Below are positions 42,964 through 51,217 of a stretch of 64,000 nt of DNA, piece by piece. The notes under the pieces are model-generated. The model saw only the letters and a program-made list of their open reading frames with translations. It was not told where the DNA came from and did no database searches. The stretch comes from JAXDLW01 sp050998755 (lineage in GTDB: Bacteria; Chloroflexota; Dormibacteria; DASZGP01). The position numbers and the translations under genes were made by a program. The stretch spans positions 1 through 64,000 of the forward strand of contig JBPCPW010000085.1 in the NCBI GenBank assembly GCA_050998755.1, in the 5' to 3' direction. Every line of letters starts with the position of its first letter. Positions within the stretch are counted from its first letter, which is position 1.

Positions 42964-44664
42964 TCAGCAGACCCACTGGACGGGCGTTAGCGCCATCGTG
43001 TGTTGCGTGGTGTCCGTCCAGTCGAGCGTGAAGAAGATCGTGCCGAGCGCCTGGTAATTGAAATTGGCGGTCGTGACCGGGCTGAACTGCGTCGGTCCGT
43101 TGCCGGGCGCCCCAGCGTAGCTTCGGCCGGGCGGCTGCACGTAGTACTGATAGGAGGCGGGAGACGGGACGATTTTCTGGGGGGTCGGCCTTTGCTGGGT
43201 CACTGTCCACTGGACATGGACCAAGACTGGATTGCTTCCGGAAACGTAGGCATACCGGAACGTTTCCTGCGCAACGAAATAGCTACCGGGGAAGCATGTG
43301 CCCCCGTTGGCTGCCGACCCCGGTGTATATGGTCTGCAGGTAGGGGTGGCTCCCGGGACGCAGAACTGCATGGCTATGCCAAGGGTAGAGACATTCATGT
43401 TGGTCGGCGGGGGCGGGGGCGGCGGGTTGGTCTGTGTAGGAGTCGGCTGCACCGTCCGGGTCGGGCTTGGGGACGGCGTCGGTGCCGCTGATGGCGACGG
43501 CGACGGCGACGGGGATGGCGAAGGCGAGGGGCTGGCGTCAGGCGTCGGCGACGGGGTGTCGGTTGGGCTGGGGGTTGGCGCCGACGACGGGCTCGGTGTT
43601 GCCACCACGACGGCAACACCGCCCTTGTTGTTCCCCCCGAACAGCCCGCTGGCGAAGCCGAACACGATGAACCCGAGGAGGGCGATGCCCGCTATCCCAC
43701 CGGCGATCAGCCATTTGCTGACGCCGCCCACCGCGGCCTCTCCAACCGCCCCCGTTGCCGCTGCGGCGCTGGCGGCGCCGACCAGCAGCAGGCCGAGGGC
43801 GGCCATCGTCGCCTCGACCAGGCGCTTGATCGAGGAGCGCTTCTCCCAGTCCGCGCCGTAGCCCGCGACCGCGGCGGCCTCCAGCTCGTCGAGGAACTGC
43901 TCGGCGGTGCGTTGGCGATCCCCGGGGTTCTTGGCCATCGCCCGGCTCACCAGGCCGCTGACCTCGGGTGGCAGGTCGCTGTTCAACGATCGCGGGTCCG
44001 GAACGGGGTCGTTGAGCTGCTTGCGCATCACCGCCAGCGGGTTGTCCCCGGTGTAGGGCGCCCGGCCGGTGAAGAACTCGAAGAGCACCGCCCCCAGCGC
44101 GTAGATGTCCGTACGCAGGTCGACCAGCCCCCCGGAGATCATCTCCGGGCTCATGTACGCCGGGCTGCCGGCGGGCATGCCTCCGGCCGCCCCGGGACCG
44201 CTCGCCACCAGGGCCTGCCCGAAGTCCGCCAGCTTGCTCACGCCCTGGGTGTCGGCCAGCATGTTCTCGGGCTTGATGTCGCGATGGATGAGCCCCTTGC
44301 CGTGGGCGTATGCCAGGCCGCTCAGCGCCCCCTTGAGAACGCCCAGCGATTGCTCGGGGCTGAGGTGACCGGCGTGATCCAGCACCTGGCGCAGCGATGC
44401 CCCACGAACGTACTCGCTGACCAGCACGGCGCGCCCGCCCTCCTCGAAGAAGTCCCAGACCTTGACACAGTTGGGATCGTCCAGCGACGCCATGATCCGG
44501 GCCTCGGCCCGGAAGCGCTCGATGAAGGTGGGGTCCAGGGCCAGCGCCGGCGCCAGCTCCTTGAGCGCCACCTCGCGATCCAGCGCGATCTCTCGCGCCA
44601 GGTAAACGGTCCCCGTGGCCCCCGTCCCCAGGGTGCCGAGAACCTCGTAGTTTTCAGCCTTCAA
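42964..44664 (-). CDS. Receptor-type Ser/Thr protein kinase C
   Basis: 566 aa. LGTGATGTVYLAR, EVALKEL, LIHRDIKPENML, ADFGQA and SPAYMSPEM mark an active kinase. YGADWEKRSSIKRL links to a membrane region (WLIAGGIAGIALLGFIVFGF, about 318-338) and a Pro-Ser/Thr-Pro spacer encoded by GAC-GGC-type hexamer repeats near 43490-43560. The outward domain contains four Cys (FCVPGATPTCRP, GGTCFPG, QWVC) and ends with FTLDWTDTTQHTMALTPV, homologous to kinase A. The TTG start overlaps the GNAT stop. Confidence 0.92.
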   Translation of the reverse strand: MKAENYEVLGTLGTGATGTVYLAREIALDREVALKELAPALALDPTFIERFRAEARIMASLDDPNCVKVWDFFEEGGRAVLVSEYVRGASLRQVLDHAGHLSPEQSLGVLKGALSGLAYAHGKGLIHRDIKPENMLADTQGVSKLADFGQALVASGPGAAGGMPAGSPAYMSPEMISGGLVDLRTDIYALGAVLFEFFTGRAPYTGDNPLAVMRKQLNDPVPDPRSLNSDLPPEVSGLVSRAMAKNPGDRQRTAEQFLDELEAAAVAGYGADWEKRSSIKRLVEATMAALGLLLVGAASAAAATGAVGEAAVGGVSKWLIAGGIAGIALLGFIVFGFASGLFGGNNKGGVAVVVATPSPSSAPTPSPTDTPSPTPDASPSPSPSPSPSPSPSAAPTPSPSPTRTVQPTPTQTNPPPPPPPTNMNVSTLGIAMQFCVPGATPTCRPYTPGSAANGGTCFPGSYFVAQETFRYAYVSGSNPVLVHVQWTVTQQRPTPQKIVPSPASYQYYVQPPGRSYAGAPGNGPTQFSPVTTANFNYQALGTIFFTLDWTDTTQHTMALTPVQWVC

Positions 44665-45170
44665 TCGCGGAGGTCTGAGGAGGTGCGCTTCATCATCAGG
44701 ATCCCGGTGGTCCGGAAGCCGTGGCGCTCCTGGTAGAAGCGGATGGCGTCAAGGTTGGCGACATGCGTCTGCATCGTCATCACGGCTGCACCGTGCTGAG
44801 CCGCCCAGGCCTCGGCCGCGGCCACCAACCGCGAGCCGACGCCATGTCCGCGGTGTTGCGGCAGCACCGCGATGTCGATCTCCACCGAAACCGCGTCACG
44901 CATCATGCGCGGCTGCCCGGTGGCCGGCCGCAATTGCATGTCGATCCAGCCCACGACCTCACCGTCCATCTCCGCGACCAGGATCTCCTCGTCGTCCGGG
45001 AGCGGCAGGCGCCGGCTGTAGCGTTCCTTCATAGCCCGGTAATCGGGGGTCGAATAGAGGCTGGGGTCGAGGCGTATGTGGTGTTCGGCACTGGCCTGGT
45101 AGATGTCCGCCAGGGCACCGACGTCGTCGGGGGTCGCTGCGCGGATCGTGACGTCTGCGGTTCGTTCCAT
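44661..45170 (-). CDS. GNAT-family N-acetyltransferase
   Basis: 169 aa. IRAATPDDVGALADIYQASA is the N-terminal strand-helix. VEIDIAVLPQHRGHGVGSRL is motif A, with the pyrophosphate loop RGHGVG. ANLDAIRFYQERHGFRTTGI is motif B. It transfers acetyl from acetyl-CoA to an unknown amine. First gene of the long minus-strand run; its stop overlaps the start of kinase C, so the two are translationally coupled. Confidence 0.88.
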   Translation of the reverse strand: MERTADVTIRAATPDDVGALADIYQASAEHHIRLDPSLYSTPDYRAMKERYSRRLPLPDDEEILVAEMDGEVVGWIDMQLRPATGQPRMMRDAVSVEIDIAVLPQHRGHGVGSRLVAAAEAWAAQHGAAVMTMQTHVANLDAIRFYQERHGFRTTGILMMKRTSSDLRD

Positions 45171-45212
45171 TTCTCGTCAGGATAGATCCTGCAACGACCA
45201 CGGAGGACCCCA

Positions 45213-46388
45213 ATGCCTGTCAGCCGCCGCACCAAGCGCGTCCTGGAGACCCTGAGCCCCTTCCTCGAGGGCATGATCGGCCAGGACCGCAGCCACCCCA
45301 ACCCCTGCGACTTCATGGCGGGCAATCCCCAGGAGATTGCCGGGCGCGAGTACGTGGAGACCCTGCAGAAGTGGCTCGAGCCCAAGAACCCGCAGTGGTT
45401 TGGTTACGGCACCCCGACCCAACCCGCCCAGGAGGCCGCCGCCGAAGGCCTGACGGCGGAGTTGGGCATCAATTTCGAGCCTGCCGACATCCTGCTGTGC
45501 CGGGGCGCCCACGCCGGCCTCGCCGGGATCCTCAACCTGGTGGTCGACCCCGGCGACGAGGTCATCTACATATCTCCGCCGTGGTTCTTCTACGAGGCCA
45601 TGATCCTCAGCGTCGGCGCCGAGCCGGTCAAGGTCTACGTCAAGCGTGATGGGTGGGACCTCGACGTGCCGGCGATCGAGGCGGCGATCACTCCCAGGAC
45701 GGCCGCGGTGCTGATCAACACGCCCAACAACCCGACCGGCAAGGTCTACCCGCCGGCAACGCTGGCGGCCCTGGCCGAGGTCCTCACCCGCAAGAGCGCC
45801 GAGCGGGGGCGGCCGATCTACATCGTCTCGGACGAGGCCTACAGCCGGATCCTGTTCCCGGGAACGGAGATGTTCACGCCGGCGAGCCATTACCCCAACA
45901 GCCTGCTGGTTCATACCTACAGCAAGACCGCCCTGGCCCCCGGACAGCGGCTGGGGTACGTCGCGCTGCCGCCTGACATGCCGGATCGCGACGAACTGCG
46001 GATGTCGTGGTTCGCGTCGTCGCTGGGCAGCAGCAATACCCTGCCCGACGCGGTGATGGTGTATTCGCTGCCCGAGATCGACCACATGTCGATCGACCTC
46101 CCGGCGCTCGCCCGCCGGCGCGATTCGATGGTCTCGGCGTTGCAGGAGATGGGCTATGAGTTGCACTCACCCGAGGCCACCTTCTACGTGATGCCCAAGG
46201 TGCCGGGTGGCGACGAGGGCGGTTTCGTCAAGCGGCTGGCCAGGGACGGGGTGCTGGTGTTGCCGGGGCGGGCCTGCGACCTGCCCGGCTACTTCCGTAT
46301 TTCGCTGACCGCCACCGACGACATGGTCCAGCGCTCGCTGCCGGTCTTCGAAGCCGCGATCAAGGAGCTCCAGCCACTCGCCAGCTGA
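45213..46388 (+). CDS. Pyridoxal-phosphate aminotransferase, class I/II
   Basis: 391 aa. GYGTPTQPAQEAAAEGLTAE, CRGAHAGLAGIL, NTPNNPTGKVYPPATL, VSDEAYSRILF and the Schiff-base Lys in HTYSKTALAPGQRLGYVALP define a fold-type I aminotransferase. LPGYFRISLTATDDM holds the substrate-carboxylate Arg. Ribosome site GGAGG seven bases before the ATG. The substrate is not assignable; aspartate- or alanine-type enzymes share these motifs. Divergent from the GNAT gene. Confidence 0.9.
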   Translation: MPVSRRTKRVLETLSPFLEGMIGQDRSHPNPCDFMAGNPQEIAGREYVETLQKWLEPKNPQWFGYGTPTQPAQEAAAEGLTAELGINFEPADILLCRGAHAGLAGILNLVVDPGDEVIYISPPWFFYEAMILSVGAEPVKVYVKRDGWDLDVPAIEAAITPRTAAVLINTPNNPTGKVYPPATLAALAEVLTRKSAERGRPIYIVSDEAYSRILFPGTEMFTPASHYPNSLLVHTYSKTALAPGQRLGYVALPPDMPDRDELRMSWFASSLGSSNTLPDAVMVYSLPEIDHMSIDLPALARRRDSMVSALQEMGYELHSPEATFYVMPKVPGGDEGGFVKRLARDGVLVLPGRACDLPGYFRISLTATDDMVQRSLPVFEAAIKELQPLAS

Positions 46389-46416
46389 CCACCCCGCGGC
46401 TTATGATGCGGCCGAG

Positions 46417-48060
46417 GTGGAGGGACAGATCGGCAAATACCAGGTCCGAGGAACGCTGGGCAGCGGCGCCTACGGGACCGTCTACCTGGGATGGCAGGCC
46501 GACCTCCAGCGACCGGTGGCCATCAAGGAGCTGGGCCAGGCGATGGTGGCCGACCCCGCGTTCCTCGAGGCCTTCCGCGAGGAGGCCCGGATCATGGCGC
46601 TCCTCGACCACCCCAACTGCGTCCGGGTCTTCGACTTCATCGAGACCGGGACCCAGGCGTTCCTGGTCTCCGAGTTCGTCGATGGCGCCTCCCTGCGGGC
46701 GGTGGTGCTGTCATCCGGCTCGCTGGCGCCGCAACAATCACTGGGGGTGCTGAAGGGCTCGCTCAAGGGGCTCGGTCACGCCCACCAGCTTGGGCTGGTC
46801 CACCGCGACATCAAGCCCGAGAACATCCTGGCCGATCGAGAGGGCACCTCCAAGCTGGCTGACTTCGGCCAGTCGTACTTCGGCGGCGGCCCGGGCGCGG
46901 CGGGATCGCTGACCGGCTCACCACCTTACATGAGCCCAGAGCAGGCGCAGGGGGCACCTTGTGACGCCCGCAGCGACCTCTACTCCGCCGGGGCAATCCT
47001 CTTCGAGTTCCTCACCGGCCGCCCGCCGTTCGTGGCCGACAACCCCATGGCGATCATGCGGATGCACGTCAGCGAGCAGCCGCCCGACCCGCGGAAGTTG
47101 AATAAGAAACTGCCCAAGCAGGCCACCGCGATGATGGCGCGGGCCCTGGCCAAGGACCCCGGCAAGCGCTTCCAATCGGCAGACGAGATGCTGGCGTCGC
47201 TGGAGGACACCGCCCGCCACGGGTACGGCAAGAACTGGGAGGAATCGGCAGCGATCAAGGGGCTGGTGGCGACCGCGGCAGCCGGCGCGGCAATGGCGGT
47301 CGGGGCGGCTGGAGTGGCCGCGGCCGGGGCCGGTGCGGCGGGCGCGTCGGGTACGGTCGCCGTGGGTAGCGCCACGGTGGGGGCGAGCGGAACGGCCGCA
47401 GCGGGCACGACCGCCGGGATTTCGGGCACAACGATTGCCGCCGGCGCCGGGGTCGCGGCGGTTGCAGGTGCCGCCGCGGTGGCCTTCGTGGTGGTCACCA
47501 ACGCGCTCTTCGGCCACAACCTGGTGGTCAACGGCAACGCCGAGCAGGGCAGTGGCGCCGTCGACGCCTCGCAGGTGGTCAAGCCGGAGCATTGGACCGC
47601 GACCGGTCCCTTCACGGTGCTCAAGTACGGCTCACCCGAGTTCCCTTCGGCGACCGATTCCGGGCCCCCTGACCGTGGCGACTACCTCTTTGCCGGCGGT
47701 CCAAACAACTCGAGGTCCAGCGCCACCCAGACCATCGACCTCTCGGGCGGGTCAGGGGGCATCGATGGCGGCGGTAAGCGGTTCAACCTGAGCGGGTATC
47801 TCGGCGGCTTTGGCGGGCAGAATGACGCGGCGACGATCTCCGTCAGGTTCCAGGATGCCGCCGGCCGCGATATCGGAGACGCGCACATCGGCCCCGTCAC
47901 CGACCTCACCCGCAAGGGCAAAACCGGCCTGGTCAAATCCCAGACCAGTGGGGCGGTGCCCAAGGGAGCGCGCAAGGCGGTGATCACCATCGTCATGAAC
48001 CGCACCGACGGCGTGTACAACGACGGCTACGCCGACGATATCTCGCTCGTAATCAGCTGA
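46417..48060 (+). CDS. Receptor-type Ser/Thr protein kinase D
   Basis: 547 aa. LGSGAYGTVYLGW, PVAIKEL, LVHRDIKPENIL, ADFGQS and SPPYMSPEQ are intact. Juxtamembrane YGKNWEESAAIKG resembles that of kinases A and C. An Ala/Gly-rich stretch at about 280-365 includes the membrane helix (AGVAAVAGAAAVAFVVVTNA). The outward domain (about 370-545) begins LVVNGNAEQGSG and looks like a jelly-roll, carbohydrate-binding-like module. GTG start nine bases after a TATGAT -10 box, with little or no leader. Confidence 0.9.
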   Translation: MEGQIGKYQVRGTLGSGAYGTVYLGWQADLQRPVAIKELGQAMVADPAFLEAFREEARIMALLDHPNCVRVFDFIETGTQAFLVSEFVDGASLRAVVLSSGSLAPQQSLGVLKGSLKGLGHAHQLGLVHRDIKPENILADREGTSKLADFGQSYFGGGPGAAGSLTGSPPYMSPEQAQGAPCDARSDLYSAGAILFEFLTGRPPFVADNPMAIMRMHVSEQPPDPRKLNKKLPKQATAMMARALAKDPGKRFQSADEMLASLEDTARHGYGKNWEESAAIKGLVATAAAGAAMAVGAAGVAAAGAGAAGASGTVAVGSATVGASGTAAAGTTAGISGTTIAAGAGVAAVAGAAAVAFVVVTNALFGHNLVVNGNAEQGSGAVDASQVVKPEHWTATGPFTVLKYGSPEFPSATDSGPPDRGDYLFAGGPNNSRSSATQTIDLSGGSGGIDGGGKRFNLSGYLGGFGGQNDAATISVRFQDAAGRDIGDAHIGPVTDLTRKGKTGLVKSQTSGAVPKGARKAVITIVMNRTDGVYNDGYADDISLVIS

Positions 48061-48092
48061 GGCGCGGCCGCCCTGCGGCGACCGCGGAGGCC

Positions 48093-49124
48093 TCAGTGCC
48101 CGGAGGGTGTTGGCTGCGGGTTGTCCGAGGGCGAGAGCGAGCCGGGTACCGAGGGCGTGGCACCCGGCGCCGCGGACTGCCCCAGCGTGATGTTGAAGGG
48201 CAGGTCCGCCTGCTCCTCGGCGGAGTTGGCGCCGTATTTGCCCTTGACGATGAAGTCGTAGGCCCCATCGGCCGTTTTGAACACGAAATCGACAAAGTCA
48301 TCGGGGGCGGTTGTGCCCTTCGGACCAATGGAACAGCAGCTGCCGCTGGTCGCGACGATGGCGGTTCCGTCGGGCAGCTTGAGGTCGGCATTGTCGCTGC
48401 TGAAGCAGCAGGTGTTGTCCTTGTTGGAGGTCAGCGAGAAATTGAGACGGAGGCTAACGTCGCCGGCCTTCGTCTCCTGGTGTTGCTTGGGGTTGTCGTA
48501 GCTCAGGTCCCCGCCGGACACCGCCAGTGAAAAGGCGTCGGGCAGGGTGATGGTGCCGTTGGCGGCTACTCTCTGGGGTGCCAGCGCGACCAATTTGCCA
48601 GCGCTACCCAATGGCACCGACGCCTGGTTGAAGTTGGCATTGCCCACCATCAGCACCGCGTTCTTGAAGCTGAACTGCTCGTCGACCTTGAAGGAGATCA
48701 TTCCCGAGCTGCTCGCAAGCCCCGGCACGTCGGGGATTTTCTCGGTCGCCGAGTCATGGTCGAGGTAGCTCTGGGTGCCCGACTGCAGTACCAGGTCTTC
48801 GTTGTACGGCGTGAAGTTGTCGGGACCAAGGTTGCTCCAGGTCGCCTCGATGGTGACCTTCTCGGGAGCAGTGACGAACGTCGGCGGAGTCGGGGTGATC
48901 GCCTTGATGATCGTGGCCTGGCCCAGGGCGACCTTGAATCCTCCCCACCAGAAGGTCTTTCCCACGGTGATGCTGCCGGCGGATCCCGGGCCGCCGCCTG
49001 ACGAGGCGCTGGGCGTGACGGTGCTGCCGCCCGATTGGGTCTTGGGCTGGGCCGCTGTCCCGCCGCACGCGGCGATGAACAGTAGGGCGACGGTGGCGAC
49101 GGCGGCGCGGGTGTGCATTCTCAT
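48093..49124 (-). CDS. Lipoprotein of unknown function
   Basis: 343 aa. Signal peptide with lipobox FIAAC (Cys at about residue 20) and a Gly/Ser linker. The mature protein is beta-rich: TFWWGGFKVALGQATIIKAI, VTIEATWSNLGPDNFTPYNE, and a CCFSSDNADL/GSCCSIGP pair of Cys-Cys motifs, unusual in exported proteins and possibly metal-binding or disulfide-linked. The tail is Pro/Ser-rich. It is convergent with kinase D. A DUF4352-like Ig fold is possible but not certain. Confidence 0.72.
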   Translation of the reverse strand: MRMHTRAAVATVALLFIAACGGTAAQPKTQSGGSTVTPSASSGGGPGSAGSITVGKTFWWGGFKVALGQATIIKAITPTPPTFVTAPEKVTIEATWSNLGPDNFTPYNEDLVLQSGTQSYLDHDSATEKIPDVPGLASSSGMISFKVDEQFSFKNAVLMVGNANFNQASVPLGSAGKLVALAPQRVAANGTITLPDAFSLAVSGGDLSYDNPKQHQETKAGDVSLRLNFSLTSNKDNTCCFSSDNADLKLPDGTAIVATSGSCCSIGPKGTTAPDDFVDFVFKTADGAYDFIVKGKYGANSAEEQADLPFNITLGQSAAPGATPSVPGSLSPSDNPQPTPSGH

Positions 49125-49169
49125 CCTCCGGTTGGTAGATCGGCCGCCAGTGTACGACCATCTGACTAT

Positions 49170-50735
49170 ATGACGGCACCCTTCTCGCCAAAATCGCGAT
49201 TCCGGCGACCTGTATTGCTGCTGGCGCTGGTGGCCGCCCTGCTGCCGGCGCCTGCCAGCGTCGCCCCATCATCCCCCTCGAACGTCATCACCGGGACGAT
49301 GCCGCCTGACCCCGCGCGCTCGCACTCGCCGTGGTCGTGGGAACCCGGCATGGCCGCGGATCCTCGCGGGTGGACCTGGGTCGCCGGCAACCACTGCCCA
49401 TTGGCGGACAACCACCTCTTCACCTCCCAGGGGCTGTGCCACGACCCCTCCAGCCAGGGCCCCCTGGCGACCTTCGCGCCCGTATGGGTATCGAAGGACG
49501 GCGGCCGGACGTATCGCTTCGTGGCTGACCCCCTCGCCACCGTCAAGGCCGCGGCGGCGGAGAGCCCCGGGGGCGAGGACACCGACGTGGTGGTGCAACC
49601 GGCGGCCCGCGCCGGGAGGCCGCCGCTGCTCTACGTGGTGTCGGCCTGGGCGCTGAGCGCAACCCTGGCAATCAGCGGCGACGATGGCGCCTCGTGGCGC
49701 CTGGCAGACATCACCGCGGCCCCGTTCACGGCCGCGGGCATCGATCGGCCCTGGCTCGCCGCGTCGGGGACCTGCGACCTGTTTCTGCAATATCACCCGC
49801 TGTCGGGCTCACAGAACCTCGCCGCCGCGCCGCGAGTCGATCACTTCGACGGGTGCGCGCTGTTCGACACGGCCGCGGCGGGCGAGGTTGCCGCGACCCC
49901 GCTCAGCAGCACCTCCGTCGAGCCGCCCGCGGAGCAACTCAACGGCGTGCAGGTCATGGGCAAGCTGGTGGCCAGCGCTGGCCGAGTGTTCCTGGCGTAC
50001 CTGGCATGTGACGTCGTCCCGGAGACCAATCTCAACTGCAACGGGTCAGCGGATCACCAGGGGCTGCATATCGCCACCAGCTCCGACGCGGGCGCCAGCT
50101 GGCAGGATCAGCTCTTACCTGACGCCGCGCTGCGGGTTCCTCTCAACGACGGCGTCTGGCCCATGAGCATGGGCGCCGATGGGCCCAATCTGGCGGTCGC
50201 GGTCACCGACACGCAGCACGTCCACCTCTGGACCTCGGGCGACGCTGGGAGGTCCTGGCGGCTCCACCCCCGTCCGCTGGACGCCCCGCTGGGTTGGAAC
50301 CTCGCCACGGTGCCGAGCGTCGCCGTACGCGGGGCGCTGGTTTCGGTGGCGTGGTACGGCAGCGGCCCTGCTGCTGGCGCATCGCAGGAGTGGCACCTTG
50401 TGCTGGCGCGCTCAAGCGACAGTGGCGCGGCCTTTGCGGTCACTCCCCTCGACCCGGTCCTGGCCGCCACGCCCTCGGGCACCCCCCTGGGCGACTTTCT
50501 CTACGACGACTTCGGTGCCCTGGTGACTGCCGATGGCGCAACCCTGCTGACGTACACGCAGTCCTGCTCCGGGAAGCCGGCGACGGACCCGGTGTGCCCC
50601 GGCCCTCCCACGAGCGACGCCCAGGGTACTTACGAGGTGGTCCGCTACGCCCGGATCGAGGCCGTCGCCGATAGGCGACGTGGCAGCGTCCCGGCCGTCC
50701 CTTCGCCCCAGTATTTACCCAACACATCCCGGTAG
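49170..50735 (+). CDS. Secreted BNR/sialidase-like beta-propeller protein
   Basis: 521 aa from ATG 49170. Signal peptide (RRPVLLLALVAALLPAPASV). Asp-box-like repeats typical of BNR propellers recur: VSKDGGRTYRF, ISGDDGASWRLAD, TSSDAGASWQDQ, TSGDAGRSWRLH, RSSDSGAAFAV. The catalytic Arg triad of true sialidases is not obvious, so it is probably a non-enzymatic or glycan-binding propeller. No membrane anchor. Divergent from the lipoprotein. Confidence 0.82.
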   Translation: MTAPFSPKSRFRRPVLLLALVAALLPAPASVAPSSPSNVITGTMPPDPARSHSPWSWEPGMAADPRGWTWVAGNHCPLADNHLFTSQGLCHDPSSQGPLATFAPVWVSKDGGRTYRFVADPLATVKAAAAESPGGEDTDVVVQPAARAGRPPLLYVVSAWALSATLAISGDDGASWRLADITAAPFTAAGIDRPWLAASGTCDLFLQYHPLSGSQNLAAAPRVDHFDGCALFDTAAAGEVAATPLSSTSVEPPAEQLNGVQVMGKLVASAGRVFLAYLACDVVPETNLNCNGSADHQGLHIATSSDAGASWQDQLLPDAALRVPLNDGVWPMSMGADGPNLAVAVTDTQHVHLWTSGDAGRSWRLHPRPLDAPLGWNLATVPSVAVRGALVSVAWYGSGPAAGASQEWHLVLARSSDSGAAFAVTPLDPVLAATPSGTPLGDFLYDDFGALVTADGATLLTYTQSCSGKPATDPVCPGPPTSDAQGTYEVVRYARIEAVADRRRGSVPAVPSPQYLPNTSR

Positions 50736-50815
50736 ACGCTCGTCAGCTCGAGTGATCATTCAGGTCCCCAGCGAGTGCCACCGTACTGTCGCTGTCCCGC
50801 TGCGATTCGCCGCGG

Positions 50816-51217
50816 CTACCGACCTGTTGCCGGTATCCCTGATGTGGGCGCAGGTCCAAAGACGTCCCTGATGGCCGCGTCAAGCTCTTCGGTGCTCACC
50901 TTCGGCGGTCGGAACTTCAGGCTCCGAACGTAGGTAAGGAAGGGTTCCTTCGGGGCGTACCCGTAAGTCTGGAGGTAGTACGTAACTTCGTCGTTCCAGG
51001 TCCACGTGCCGTCGGTGCGGAAGTTCATCGGAACGACGTCCTCCCCGTCTGGGCCTGCCAGGCGGTCGAGCATTTTATCCGTGGTGGCGGCCACGACCGC
51101 CCCCGCGTTGAGGTACCGCACCAATTTGGCGCGCTCCGCCCTGGGAATGGTCGGATGGTCAGGGTCGATTGCTGGGACGCCATCCACCAGCCTGTCCCAT
51201 AGGGCTACCTGCTTCAT
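50816..51217 (-). CDS. Small cytoplasmic protein in immunity-gene position
   Basis: 133 aa, no signal peptide or membrane helix. GTWTWNDEVTYYLQTYGYAP and PFLTYVRSLKFRPPKVSTEE resemble small proteins I associate with the gene just downstream of polymorphic-toxin-like proteins in actinobacteria. The ATG overlaps the stop of the 910-aa membrane protein (ATGA), so the two are made together. An immunity or antidote role is inferred from position only. It could also be a regulatory partner. Confidence 0.6.
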   Translation of the reverse strand: MKQVALWDRLVDGVPAIDPDHPTIPRAERAKLVRYLNAGAVVAATTDKMLDRLAGPDGEDVVPMNFRTDGTWTWNDEVTYYLQTYGYAPKEPFLTYVRSLKFRPPKVSTEELDAAIRDVFGPAPTSGIPATGR

